Shown: positions 35,868 to 45,027, numbered from the stretch's first letter. The stretch is 64,000 nt of DNA from Planktosalinus sp963977065 (GCA_963977065.1 CAXBNF010000013.1:1-64000); one strand, 5' to 3'. Translations and numbers: made by a program. The notes: a model not told the origin generated them from the sequence alone.

Positions 35868-37862
35868 ATGTCAAAAACAATATTCATTTTAAAGATTCTA
35901 TTCCTTTGTGCATTTTTTTCACAAGCACAATCACCTAAAACTATTGATAGTCTAATTACAGTCATTGAAACTACTGAAAATGACTCTGTAAAATTAAGAT
36001 TGACAAACCAAGTTTCCTTTTATTTTATTTTTAATGATATTGAAAAAGCTGCAAGCCTTTTGAACAATGGAATAAAAGAAGCACAAGAGAAAGAGTTTTA
36101 TTTTGGAGTTAATGAACTTACCAATACCAAAGGAATATATTTTGATGTAAAGGGAATTAAGGATTCTGCACGTTTTTATTTTGAAAAGGGGCTTGAAATG
36201 AGCCGGAATTTGAAGATTAAAAGCATTGAACAAATGTCTTTAAATAACCTGGGAATGTATAACTGGAATAATGGAAATTTTCAGGAAGCCCTGGATTACT
36301 TTTATCAGGCACTGGAAATGAATACAACTCACAGCCCTCAAAATATTCAGGGAGAATCTGTGTATCTTAATAATATTGGACTTATATACCAAGAGCTAAA
36401 ACAATATGAAAAGGCGCTGGAAATTCATCAAAAAGCACTCAAAATAAGAGAAGAAATAAATTTAGAATCAGAACAAGCAATTTCGCAGGCAAATATTGGT
36501 GTGTGTTATAAAAACCTATTCAGGTTTAAGGAAGCGATAAGTGCTTATGAAAAAGCAATAACTCTGGCAAAAAGTGCAAATAGTATGCGGCATTATTATT
36601 CATTTCATGGCAACTTAGCCAATGTTTACCAAGAAATTGAAGAATATGAAAATGCCATAACCAACTATAAAATTGCTTTAGAAAGACCCATCTCCTTGGG
36701 TGAAAACCCAAAATCAGATTTAAGTATTTACAGCAATCTAACAGCCGCTTATACACAACTCAATCAACCAAAATTAGCACTTACCTATGCTGATAAAGGG
36801 TTTGAAATTATTGAGAAAGACCCCAAATTAATGAACTTTGCCGGCACGCTTTACAAATATGCCGCCGAAAGTAATTATTTGTTGGGGAACACCAAACAGG
36901 GAAGTGACTTTTTAGCCTCATATATTTCTATAAATGACAGTATTTTTTCAAAAAATAATGCAGATGCCGTGGCAGGCTTAGAGGTAAAATTCAAAACACA
37001 GGAAAAGGAAATTCAATTGGCTCAAACCCGTGCAGAACTTGCAGAGAAAGAACTTAAAATTGGCAGAAAAAACATGCTTATTTATGGGACTTCCGCATTA
37101 GCACTGCTTCTTGCAATTTTGGGGTATTTGGTTTACCAACAACAAAAAATTAAAAATAAACAATTGCAGAAAGAAAATGAGCTCAAAGAAGCTCTCAATC
37201 AAATTGCAACCCAAAACAAACTACAGGAACAACGCCTTAGAATCTCACGTGATTTGCACGACAATATTGGTGCGCAACTCACTTTTATCATTTCGTCAAT
37301 TGAAAATTTAAAATATGGTTTAAAACTTAAAAATGAAAAAATGAGTCAGAAACTCAACACAATTTCTTCATTTACTACAAATACCATTTATGAATTACGG
37401 GACACCATTTGGGCGATGAATAAACCTGAAATCACCATCGAAGATTTAAAATCAAGAATCATTAACTACATTGATAAAGCCAGAGAAATGGCGACCAACA
37501 TTAACTTTGAGTTTAAGGCAGATAATCAAATCTCAGACGAGTACGCATTCACATCCATCCAGGGAATGAATATCTATCGCATAATCCAGGAAGCTGTTCA
37601 TAATGCTCTAAAATATGCTGAGGCTAATAATATTGAGGTACATATTGGACTTAAAGATGAAGACTTAATACTTTCTATATCAGACGATGGTAAAGGGTTT
37701 AGACAAAGCGAAACCTCAATTGGAAACGGCTTCAACAATATGAAAAAAAGAGCCGGAGACCTGGGAGGAACATTTAACATAAGTTCTGGTGAAGAAGAAG
37801 GGACAAAAGTTCAGATTGTCGTTCCACTTCAACTTCAGTTTCAAACAAAAGAAGCTTCCTAA
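35868..37862 (+). CDS. TPR-containing sensor histidine kinase 1
   Basis: A 664-aa kinase with a signal peptide or N-terminal TM (to SQA), about six periplasmic TPRs (residues ~70-340), a TM helix at about 403-423 (MLIYGTSALALLLAILGYLVYQQ), a coiled coil, then a HisKA_3 domain with phospho-acceptor H464 (SRDLHDNIGAQL) and a HATPase_c domain (HNALKYAE, DDGKGF). This is the NarX/LytS-like class that pairs with NarL-type regulators. It is followed after 1 bp by a close paralogue and then by the response regulator gene. Confidence 0.9.
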   Translation: MSKTIFILKILFLCAFFSQAQSPKTIDSLITVIETTENDSVKLRLTNQVSFYFIFNDIEKAASLLNNGIKEAQEKEFYFGVNELTNTKGIYFDVKGIKDSARFYFEKGLEMSRNLKIKSIEQMSLNNLGMYNWNNGNFQEALDYFYQALEMNTTHSPQNIQGESVYLNNIGLIYQELKQYEKALEIHQKALKIREEINLESEQAISQANIGVCYKNLFRFKEAISAYEKAITLAKSANSMRHYYSFHGNLANVYQEIEEYENAITNYKIALERPISLGENPKSDLSIYSNLTAAYTQLNQPKLALTYADKGFEIIEKDPKLMNFAGTLYKYAAESNYLLGNTKQGSDFLASYISINDSIFSKNNADAVAGLEVKFKTQEKEIQLAQTRAELAEKELKIGRKNMLIYGTSALALLLAILGYLVYQQQKIKNKQLQKENELKEALNQIATQNKLQEQRLRISRDLHDNIGAQLTFIISSIENLKYGLKLKNEKMSQKLNTISSFTTNTIYELRDTIWAMNKPEITIEDLKSRIINYIDKAREMATNINFEFKADNQISDEYAFTSIQGMNIYRIIQEAVHNALKYAEANNIEVHIGLKDEDLILSISDDGKGFRQSETSIGNGFNNMKKRAGDLGGTFNISSGEEEGTKVQIVVPLQLQFQTKEAS

Positions 37863-37863
37863 A

Positions 37864-39849
37864 ATGAATAAAGTGATATTTTCTTTGCTCACAGTATTTT
37901 TTTCCTTCGCAAATCTTTTCGCCCAGGAACAGTCCAAAAATATTGACAGCCTATTGATAGAATTAAAAAATGCAAAAGAAGATACCGCCAAAGTAAACCT
38001 CTATCACAATGTTTCAAAACATTATGTTTTAGCTCATATTGACACAGTCCCTTATTTTTCTGAACAAGGAATAGTATTGGCAAAAAAACTGGGCTTCAAA
38101 AAAGGTGAAATGATGAATCTCAACGTCCTGGGAAACTATTATGAAAACAAAACCGAATATGACAAGGCTATCGAGACATATGATAAAGCACTCAGTATCG
38201 CTAAAGAAATTAACAGCACAGAAGGATTTGCCATGTTGTACAACAATATTGGGATGGTAAACATTCGTCAAGGAAAATATGATTTGGCACTTCCCTTGAT
38301 GTTTGACGCCTTAAAAGCAGAAGAACAACTAGGGAATCAAAAAGGAATTTCGCAGTCATACAATAACATTGGAGTTATTTATTTCTATCAACAAAATTTT
38401 AACCGGGCAACAGAATATTTTGAAAAATCACTTGCTATGGAAGAAAAAATTGGTGATCCCACAGCAATTAAACAAGCTATCAACAATCTGGGAGCCATCT
38501 TTGATTATTTAAAAGACTATCCAAAAGCCATTGAACAATATCAAAAAGCATTTGATTTGAATTTGTCTCAAAACGACAAACGTGAAATGGCTACAAACCT
38601 GCATAATATTGCGGTGGCAAATTACAATATGGGTGAATTTTCAAAATCAGAAGAATATCACAATCAATCGCTGGATATTAGGGAAGAAATAGGAGACACA
38701 AATGGAATTGCGCTTGCTTACTTTAACTATGGTGAGTTGCTCAGGAAAAACAACAGACATTTTGAAGCCAAAGTATATTATGAAAACGGACTTCAAATTG
38801 CCCAGGAGAACGACTTGCTTAAAGTAAAGCAGCAAATTTATGGTGCATTTTCAGCACTCTATGAGCAACAAAACAACCACAAACTGGCCAATGAATATTT
38901 GTATAAATTTATTGCAGTTAAAGACTCAATTCTCAACAGAGAAAATAATGAAATAATTGCAGAGGTTGAAACAAAATACCAAACAGAAAAAAAAGAAAAA
39001 GACCTTTTGGAATCCAGAGCAATCATTGCTGAAAACGATTTAAAAATAAGAAGAAAAAACTCACTTATATATGGAACGACAATACTGGCTCTCGTATTGG
39101 CAATATTAAGCTACCTTGTATATCAGCAACAAAAGCTTAAAAACAAACAATTGCAAAAAGAAAATGAACTCAAAGAAGCCCTCAACCAGATTGCTTTCCA
39201 AAATAAACTGCAAGAACAACGTCTTAGGATTTCACGTGATTTGCACGACAATATCGGAGCACAACTCACATTTATTATATCAACTTTAGACACTATAAAA
39301 TACGGATTTAAATTGCAAAATGAAAAGCTGGGTGAAAAGATCCAAAGCGTAAGTAACTTTACTTCAAACACTATTTTTGAACTTCGTGATACCATCTGGG
39401 CAATGAACAAAACCCAAATCACTTTTGAAGACCTCAATGCCCGAATCACAAACTTTATAGAAAAAGCAAGAGAATCTACTGAAAAAACCAATTTTAATTT
39501 TGAAATCTCTGAAGGCCTTATTGATAAATACAATTTTACGTCTATTGAGGGAATGAATATGTATCGGATCATTCAGGAATCTGTCCACAATGCTTTAAAA
39601 TATGCTGAAGCAAAAAACATAACTGTAATCATAAAAGAAAAGGATGAAACAATAACAATTAGTGTTGAGGATGATGGAAATGGTTTTGATCTTAAAAATG
39701 CACCTTTAGGAAACGGCTTAAACAATATTAGAAAAAGAGCCAGAGAAATAAAAGGTGATGTGCAGATTATTAGTTCGCCTCAAAAAGGAACAAAAATAAT
39801 CCTGGAAGTAGTGAAGAGCAGCTTTCAATCAGAAAAAAAAGCATCTTAA
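37864..39849 (+). CDS. TPR-containing sensor histidine kinase 2
   Basis: A 661-aa paralogue of the preceding kinase. I start at ATG 37864 (MNKVIFSLLTVFFSFANLFAQ, a signal peptide), 1 bp after the stop of kinase 1; a longer frame from 37789 would overlap that gene. TPRs lie at about 70-330, a TM helix follows (SLIYGTTILALVLAILSYLVYQQ), the HisKA_3 acceptor is H461 (SRDLHDNIGAQL), and the HATPase has HNALKYAE and DDGNGF. The TM-to-kinase linker is nearly identical to kinase 1 while the TPR halves differ more, pointing to different input signals and a shared regulator. Confidence 0.9.
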   Translation: MNKVIFSLLTVFFSFANLFAQEQSKNIDSLLIELKNAKEDTAKVNLYHNVSKHYVLAHIDTVPYFSEQGIVLAKKLGFKKGEMMNLNVLGNYYENKTEYDKAIETYDKALSIAKEINSTEGFAMLYNNIGMVNIRQGKYDLALPLMFDALKAEEQLGNQKGISQSYNNIGVIYFYQQNFNRATEYFEKSLAMEEKIGDPTAIKQAINNLGAIFDYLKDYPKAIEQYQKAFDLNLSQNDKREMATNLHNIAVANYNMGEFSKSEEYHNQSLDIREEIGDTNGIALAYFNYGELLRKNNRHFEAKVYYENGLQIAQENDLLKVKQQIYGAFSALYEQQNNHKLANEYLYKFIAVKDSILNRENNEIIAEVETKYQTEKKEKDLLESRAIIAENDLKIRRKNSLIYGTTILALVLAILSYLVYQQQKLKNKQLQKENELKEALNQIAFQNKLQEQRLRISRDLHDNIGAQLTFIISTLDTIKYGFKLQNEKLGEKIQSVSNFTSNTIFELRDTIWAMNKTQITFEDLNARITNFIEKARESTEKTNFNFEISEGLIDKYNFTSIEGMNMYRIIQESVHNALKYAEAKNITVIIKEKDETITISVEDDGNGFDLKNAPLGNGLNNIRKRAREIKGDVQIISSPQKGTKIILEVVKSSFQSEKKAS

Positions 39850-39897
39850 ATAAGGCAATTGCCCCATAAGCACACAAAAAAATATGTTGTAAATTTA
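39850..39897 (+). promoter_or_regulatory. 18-bp dyad (copy 4) upstream of the response regulator
   Basis: ATAAGGCAATTGCCCCAT (39850-39867, 16 of 18 positions) begins directly after the kinase 2 stop. A -7-like TAAATTTA lies at 39890-39897, again 31.5 bp from the dyad centre. This suggests autoregulation of the response regulator. Confidence 0.5.
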
Positions 39898-39916
39898 GTT
39901 TTTTAAAAACATAACT

Positions 39917-40567
39917 ATGTCAATTAAAATAGCCATTGTTGACGATAACACCTTTTTAATTCATAGCATCAAGGAAAAGCTCTCTTTTTTTGATACTATT
40001 GACATCAAACACACTTCATTAAACGGATCTGAATTACTCACAAAACTAGAAGAAAATCACAATCTTGATGTGATTTTAATGGATATAGAAATGCCCGTTC
40101 TAAATGGTATTGAAACCACTCAAATAGTCAAACAAAAATACCCACACATCAAAATCATAATGCTCACCGTTTTTGATAACGATGAAAATATTTTCAACGC
40201 TATCAAAGCAGGTGCGGATGGCTATCTACTCAAGGAAGTGAATCCTGAACAATTACACAACGGTATCACAGAAACCCTAAACGGTGGTGCAGCCATGAAT
40301 CCATCTATAGCACTGAAAACCCTAAAACTACTCAGAAACCCCATAGACATTGATAACCCACGGGATAAAGAAGACATCTCACTCACCACCCGAGAAGTCG
40401 AAGTGTTGGAGCAACTTAGCAAAGGCCTTAGCTATACAGCTATTGCAGACAACCTTTTTCTATCTCCAAGTACTGTGAGAAAACACATAGAAAATATCTA
40501 CAAAAAGCTTCAGGTACACAGTAAATTGGAAGCCGTTCAAAAAGCAAAAAGGCATAATATTATTTAA
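39917..40567 (+). CDS. NarL/FixJ-type response regulator
   Basis: A 216-aa regulator. Receiver domain with DD at 9-10, phospho-acceptor D56 (VILMDIEMPVLNG) and K near 106 (LLKEVNPEQ). C-terminal LuxR-type HTH (LTTREVEVLEQLSKGLSYTAIADNLFLSPSTVRKHIENIYKKLQVHSKLEAV, about 150-205). It is the cognate partner of the two HisKA_3 kinases upstream and the likely protein that binds the 18-bp dyad found four times in this neighbourhood. Confidence 0.92.
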   Translation: MSIKIAIVDDNTFLIHSIKEKLSFFDTIDIKHTSLNGSELLTKLEENHNLDVILMDIEMPVLNGIETTQIVKQKYPHIKIIMLTVFDNDENIFNAIKAGADGYLLKEVNPEQLHNGITETLNGGAAMNPSIALKTLKLLRNPIDIDNPRDKEDISLTTREVEVLEQLSKGLSYTAIADNLFLSPSTVRKHIENIYKKLQVHSKLEAVQKAKRHNII

Positions 40568-40639
40568 AGGTTTTTCAAATACTTCCAATTTTAGATAACA
40601 GGGTATAGAATTTGATTATTTTTACAAAAATGATTTTCT

Positions 40640-41254
40640 ATGCGAAAAATAATCGTTGGTGTAATCCTTACGCTCATATTTGTTTTTGCTTTTCACTATT
40701 GTGAAAATAAAAAAGAAAAAGAACAGCAACTATCTGAAACTTCACAACTCATTCAGCTTCAGCTACAAAATGTAGGTAAACTCATAGTTACTGAAGGCTC
40801 TTTCTCCCAGGTTTTTACCTTTGAAGATTCCAAAAAAAGCTTTTTTGAGTTGATTTCCTTCAATAAAAAAGCCCTCGTTGTTGTAAATGCAAAAGTGACT
40901 ATTGGATATGATTTAAGCCAGATTGAAACCCATATTGATGAAGAAAACAAAACAGTGAGTATTTTATATGTGCCTGATGAAGAACTAAATATTTATCCCA
41001 CTATTGAATATTATGATGTGACACAGGATTATTTTAACCAATTTTCAGCAAATGATTTTAATACTATAAAAGGAAAAGTGAACCAACTTCTTGAAGATAA
41101 AATTGAAAAGTCAGACTTAAAATCAAATGCCAAAAACCGACTTATTTCAGAACTTCAAAAAATTTATATTTTGACAAACAATTTGGGTTGGACCCTAAGA
41201 TACAATAGTGAAGAGGTTCGTTCATTACAAACTATAGAAGAACTCAATTTATAA
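40640..41254 (+). CDS. DUF4230 domain protein
   Basis: A 204-aa protein with an N-terminal TM or signal anchor (MRKIIVGVILTLIFVFAFHYC), then a DUF4230-like domain (VGKLIVTEGSFSQVFTFED...ALVVVNAKVTIGYDLSQIETHIDEENKTVSILYVPDEELNIYPTIEYYD). Probably an envelope protein of unknown function. It is followed by the TetR gene at 10 bp, so the two may be co-transcribed. Confidence 0.75.
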   Translation: MRKIIVGVILTLIFVFAFHYCENKKEKEQQLSETSQLIQLQLQNVGKLIVTEGSFSQVFTFEDSKKSFFELISFNKKALVVVNAKVTIGYDLSQIETHIDEENKTVSILYVPDEELNIYPTIEYYDVTQDYFNQFSANDFNTIKGKVNQLLEDKIEKSDLKSNAKNRLISELQKIYILTNNLGWTLRYNSEEVRSLQTIEELNL

Positions 41255-41264
41255 AGTATATCAA

Positions 41265-41834
41265 ATGAATCGCACCACCAGAAAAAAAGAGATACTATCC
41301 AAAGCGGCAAAGCTTTTTAAAAAAAGAGGCTATAGTGCGGTAACCATGAGAGACCTGGCAGATGCACTAAACATCAAAGCAGCCAGTTTATACAATCACA
41401 TCAGTTCCAAACAGGAAATCCTCGCTACAATCATCATTGATATCGCTGAAAACTTTACAAATGGAATGCAGCAAATAAAGCACCAACCTCTAACCATTCA
41501 GGAAAAGTTAAAAAAAATTATCTTGCTCCATATCGACCTCACAGTCAAAAGTCCGGATGCCATGGCCTGTCTCAATAATGATTGGATGCATCTGGAAGAA
41601 AAGCTGCCTTATTTTGTGCAAATGCGTGAAGATTATGAAGAAAACTTTCGGTCAATTTTAAAAGAGGGTATTGCTCAAGGCGAAATCGCAAACAGGGATC
41701 CTGAGATTATGCTCTTTTCATTACTTTCGACCCTAAGGACTCTTTATATTTGGTACACAAAAAAGGACGGGGTCGATGCCAAAACCCTAAAAGAACAAAT
41801 GCCCGCAACACTTCTCAACGGTATCAGAAACTAA
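41265..41834 (+). CDS. TetR family regulator, probable PaaR-like repressor of the paa genes
   Basis: A 189-aa regulator. N-terminal TetR HTH (KKEILSKAAKLFKKRGYSAVTMRDLADALNIKAASLYNHISSKQEILATII, about 6-57) and an all-helical ligand domain. It lies next to the phenylacetate cluster. The paaE promoter carries a dyad close to the operator reported for the Thermus TetR-type PaaR, so the likely ligand is phenylacetyl-CoA. The PaaR function is inferred from context and operator. Confidence 0.75.
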   Translation: MNRTTRKKEILSKAAKLFKKRGYSAVTMRDLADALNIKAASLYNHISSKQEILATIIIDIAENFTNGMQQIKHQPLTIQEKLKKIILLHIDLTVKSPDAMACLNNDWMHLEEKLPYFVQMREDYEENFRSILKEGIAQGEIANRDPEIMLFSLLSTLRTLYIWYTKKDGVDAKTLKEQMPATLLNGIRN

Positions 41835-41885
41835 ATAATTTTTTATATTTTTAAACCACATTTTAAACAAAACAAAAAGATACAA

Positions 41886-42599
41886 ATGGAAAACAATTTT
41901 GAACAATACCAGCAGCCCAGAGTATTAGTAGCTCAGGCAGATCAAGCCGAGAGAGCTGGGTTTTACAGAAAGACCTATCAGCATGTCGCTTTATCTGTTT
42001 TGTCATTCATTTTAGTCGAAATGATTTTTTTAAAAATTGATCCCCTTGTGGAATTTATGTTATCGCTTACCCAAGGTTATTTATGGCTGGCATTATTGGG
42101 TGCATTTTGGCTGGCAACCAGTATGGCAGATAAGTTAGCGCACGACCCAAGCCAAACAAAACAATATCTAGGCTTAGGGATTTATGTCGTTTTTTATGCC
42201 CTCATATTCATTCCATTACTATTCATTGCAATGTTTTATACAGAAGGAGGGATGACAATGATAAACCAGGCTGCAGTTGTAACTTTGGGACTTTTTACCG
42301 GACTCACAGCCGTGGTATTTATGACAAAAACAGACTTTTCATTCCTTAGAACCGCCATAACTGTTGGTGTGTTCATCGCGATGGGACTTATTGTTGCAGG
42401 TATTGTATTTGGATTTGACTTGGGCCTTTGGTTTTCTTTTGGAATGGTGTTACTTGCAGGAGCCGCTATATTATACCAGACCTCCAAACTGAAATATGAA
42501 TATGAAACTACACAATATGTGGGCGCTTCACTTGGACTTTTTGCATCTTTAATGCTCCTGTTCTGGTATATCCTTCAGATTTTTATGAGTAGGGATTAA
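41886..42599 (+). CDS. Bax inhibitor-1/YccA family membrane protein
   Basis: A 237-aa protein with seven hydrophobic segments after a short soluble N-terminus (QADQAERAGFYRKTYQHVALSVLSF). BI-1 hallmarks include the hairpins GLGIYVVFYALIFIPLLFIAMF and a C-terminal TM ending in a charged tail. BI-1 proteins are possible pH-gated Ca2+ leak channels of the inner membrane. It is flanked by the TetR gene and the paaE promoter; a role in phenylacetate catabolism is not obvious. Confidence 0.85.
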   Translation: MENNFEQYQQPRVLVAQADQAERAGFYRKTYQHVALSVLSFILVEMIFLKIDPLVEFMLSLTQGYLWLALLGAFWLATSMADKLAHDPSQTKQYLGLGIYVVFYALIFIPLLFIAMFYTEGGMTMINQAAVVTLGLFTGLTAVVFMTKTDFSFLRTAITVGVFIAMGLIVAGIVFGFDLGLWFSFGMVLLAGAAILYQTSKLKYEYETTQYVGASLGLFASLMLLFWYILQIFMSRD

Positions 42600-42616
42600 A
42601 ATATTTTTTAAAATAA

Positions 42617-42687
42617 GCTCCCCTCTTCCTGGGAGAGGGGCCAGGGTCACTGACGCTCAAAAGCTTTAGCGACGGAGCGGTGATGAC
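42617..42687. repeat. Two adjacent palindromes between BI-1 and paaE
   Basis: A hairpin CCCCTCT/AGAGGGG (42620-42640) is followed by an imperfect inverted repeat running from TCACTGACGCTC to AGCGACGGAGCGGTGA. Neither resembles the 8-4-8 family; the second recalls the TGAGC...GTCGAAG family. They may also act as a terminator for BI-1 ahead of the paa promoter. Confidence 0.5.
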
Positions 42688-42690
42688 GAC

Positions 42691-42721
42691 TTGCATATTA
42701 AACTAACAATCGTTAGTTTTG
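42691..42721 (+). promoter_or_regulatory. paaE promoter with PaaR-type operator
   Basis: A -33 TTGC (42691-42694), a 19-nt spacer and a perfect -7 box TAGTTTTG (42714-42721). A perfect 8-4-8 dyad AAACTAAC-AATC-GTTAGTTT (42700-42719) covers the spacer and the first part of the -7 box, the ideal position for a repressor. CTAACAATCGTTAG fits the Thermus PaaR operator CNAACGNNCGTTNG (recalled from literature) with one mismatch. Confidence 0.7.
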
Positions 42722-42754
42722 TAAAACTTCAGCAATAAGCTGGCAATTAATCTT

Positions 42755-43828
42755 ATGGCAAAATTCCACAACATACGCGTAAAAGACGTTTATAAAGAAA
42801 CCAAAGACTGCTCTGTCATCACTTTTGATGTACCTACAGCATTGCATCACGAATTTAAATTCCGGCAAGGGCAGCACCTCACACTGCGTAAAATGATTGG
42901 TGGCGAAGACGTGCGCCGCACCTATTCGCTTTGCTCAAACCCTTCAGAAAAAGAATGGAAAGTAGCCGTAAAACAAATTTTTGAAGGTAAGTTTTCCACT
43001 TTTGTCAATAAGGAACTCAAAGCCGGTGATGAACTTGAAGTGATGGCACCCAGTGGGGAGTTTGGTGTAGATTGTGACCCATCATCACCAAAAAATTACA
43101 TCGCCTTTGCAGCCGGAAGTGGAATCACGCCCGTGCTTTCGATGATTAAAGCACACTTAAGCCAGGAGCCGGAAAGTACATTCAAACTCTTTTATTTGAA
43201 TCGTAATTCAAAATCCATTATCTTTAAAGAGGAAATCGAACAGCTTAAAAATAAATACTTTGACCGTTTTCATATATTCTATTTCCTGACCAAGGAAAAG
43301 CGTGATATCGAGTTTTTAAACGGTCGCTTTGACAAACAAAAAATGGACGTGCTCACCAAAACGTTCATCGACATACAAGACACGGCACATTGCTTTATTT
43401 GCGGACCCGAGGAAATGATTTTCCTTATCCGTGATGAGTTGCAAAACGCCGGACTGGACAAGAGCAAAATCCATTATGAACTCTTTGTTACCGGTCTTAC
43501 AGAAGCCGATAAAGAGCGCGCCCAAAAAGCAATGGAGAGCCGGGTGCAAGGAACGCAAGTCACCATAATAGATGGCGGAAAAGAATTCCACTTTGTGATG
43601 AGTGATGAATATGACAATCTCCTGGATGGTGCACTCGTCGCCGGAGCTGATTTACCATTTGCCTGCAAAGGCGGTGTATGCAGCACCTGCAAATGCGAAA
43701 TCAAAGACGGCACTGTAGCGATGAAGGTCAACTATGCATTAGATGAAAAAGAGGTCGCACAAAACCTGATATTAAGCTGCCAGGCGGTGCCAACATCAGA
43801 TAAAATTGTATTAGACTTTGACGTCTAA
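42755..43828 (+). CDS. paaE: Phenylacetyl-CoA epoxidase reductase subunit PaaE
   Basis: A 357-aa flavoprotein: an FAD-binding beta-barrel (RRTYSLCSNP, ~50-60), an NAD(P)-binding domain (AAGSGITPVLSMI) and a C-terminal plant-type 2Fe-2S ferredoxin domain (CKGGVCSTCKCEI and a distal LSCQ). It passes electrons from NADPH to the PaaABC diiron epoxidase. Normal family length. First gene of the paa operon, directly behind the operator. A perfect palindrome follows 3 bp after its stop codon (43832-43851). Confidence 0.95.
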   Translation: MAKFHNIRVKDVYKETKDCSVITFDVPTALHHEFKFRQGQHLTLRKMIGGEDVRRTYSLCSNPSEKEWKVAVKQIFEGKFSTFVNKELKAGDELEVMAPSGEFGVDCDPSSPKNYIAFAAGSGITPVLSMIKAHLSQEPESTFKLFYLNRNSKSIIFKEEIEQLKNKYFDRFHIFYFLTKEKRDIEFLNGRFDKQKMDVLTKTFIDIQDTAHCFICGPEEMIFLIRDELQNAGLDKSKIHYELFVTGLTEADKERAQKAMESRVQGTQVTIIDGGKEFHFVMSDEYDNLLDGALVAGADLPFACKGGVCSTCKCEIKDGTVAMKVNYALDEKEVAQNLILSCQAVPTSDKIVLDFDV

Positions 43829-43831
43829 CCA

Positions 43832-43851
43832 ATTCCCGCGAAGGCGGGAAT
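43832..43851 (+). repeat. 8-4-8 palindrome, copy 1 (paaE-paaA gap)
   Basis: ATTCCCGC-GAAG-GCGGGAAT, perfect arms, with the tail CTCGT. This is the reference copy of a family that recurs through the cluster. Confidence 0.85.
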
Positions 43852-43922
43852 CTCGTCGGTAACTAGACGAAATTTTAATTCATAAAGAGTACATAATACT
43901 CACTACTTAATACCAAAAAGCT

Positions 43923-44903
43923 ATGAGCGAAAAAGAAATAAAAAACACCTGGGCTGAGCAAAGTCGAAGTCTGGAACAAATTTTCGAAGCCAAAATAGCG
44001 CGCGACGAAAAAATTGAACCCAAAGACTGGATGCCCGAAAAGTACCGTCAAACCCATATCAGGCAAATCTCACAACACGCCCATTCTGAAATTGTAGGGA
44101 TGCTCCCTGAAGGTAACTGGATTACCCGTGCGCCATCTTTGCGCAGAAAAGTAGCCTTGTTGGCCAAAGTACAAGACGAAGCCGGCCACGGACTCTATCT
44201 TTATAGTGCTTGCGAAACCTTAGGCGTTTCAAGAGACGAACTCTACGAGCAACTCCACACCGGAAAAGCCAAATACTCAAGTATCTTTAATTACCCCACA
44301 TTAACCTGGGCAGATATGGGGGCCATTGGCTGGTTGGTTGATGGTGCTGCGATTATCAATCAGGTACCGTTGTGCAATACCTCTTTTGGACCCTATGCCC
44401 GTGCGATGGTCCGTGTGTGTAAGGAAGAAAGTTTCCATCAACGTCAAGGATATGAAATTATGCTTACCCTTTGCAATGGCACGCCTGAGCAAAAGGAAAT
44501 GGCACAAGACGCCTTGAACCGCTGGTGGTGGCCGTCATTGATGATGCTTGGGCCCACAGATGACGAATCTGTGCACACTGCACAATCCATGAAATGGAAG
44601 CTAAAGCGAAAAACAAACGACGAACTCCGTCAGCAGTTTATCGACCAGACAGTACCCCAAGCAGATATACTGGGAATCACCATCCCGGATCCCGATTTAA
44701 AATGGAACGAAGAAACCGGTCATTATGACTTTGGTCCCATCGATTGGGACGAGTTCTGGCAAGTGGTAAAAGGCCACGGTCCCTGCAACAAAGAGCGTCT
44801 TTCAGCAAGAGTCAATGCCTGGAACAATGGAGAATGGGTGCGTGATGCTGCAATGGCTTACGCCGAAAAGCAGGAAAATAAGAAAGTATCAAAAGCAAGT
44901 TAA
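43923..44903 (+). CDS. paaA: Phenylacetyl-CoA epoxidase catalytic subunit PaaA
   Basis: A 326-aa ferritin-like diiron monooxygenase subunit that forms ring-1,2-epoxyphenylacetyl-CoA. Visible family blocks: RQISQHAHSEIVGMLPEGNWITRAPSLRRKVALLAKVQDEAGHGLYLY (with E and EaGH iron ligands), then KEESFHQRQGYEIM (second EsxH ligand set) and WWWPSLMMLGP. Normal length. The gap to paaB carries a GACTTAAGAC inverted repeat (44910-45004). Confidence 0.97.
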   Translation: MSEKEIKNTWAEQSRSLEQIFEAKIARDEKIEPKDWMPEKYRQTHIRQISQHAHSEIVGMLPEGNWITRAPSLRRKVALLAKVQDEAGHGLYLYSACETLGVSRDELYEQLHTGKAKYSSIFNYPTLTWADMGAIGWLVDGAAIINQVPLCNTSFGPYARAMVRVCKEESFHQRQGYEIMLTLCNGTPEQKEMAQDALNRWWWPSLMMLGPTDDESVHTAQSMKWKLKRKTNDELRQQFIDQTVPQADILGITIPDPDLKWNEETGHYDFGPIDWDEFWQVVKGHGPCNKERLSARVNAWNNGEWVRDAAMAYAEKQENKKVSKAS

Positions 44904-44909
44904 TAAAAT

Positions 44910-45004
44910 GACTTAAGACGAAAGGACATAGGACGTAGGACCATAAGATGAGTCGAAAATTTTAGTCATACGTCAAAAGTCTTAAAGTAAAACGGTCTTA
45001 AGTC
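44910..45004. repeat. Inverted repeat with GAC-rich interior, paaA-paaB gap
   Basis: GACTTAAGAC (44910-44919) and GTCTTAAGTC (44995-45004) are inverse copies enclosing short iterations such as GGACATAGGACGTAGGAC. It is a gene-less repeat element of its own type and fills most of the gap. Confidence 0.55.
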
Positions 45005-45027
45005 TAACATCTAAATTCTAAAATCTT

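Noticed and set aside
37789..37863. N-terminal extension of kinase 2 overlapping the end of kinase 1
   Set aside because: It is out of frame with kinase 1's conserved end, and the signal peptide begins at ATG 37864.
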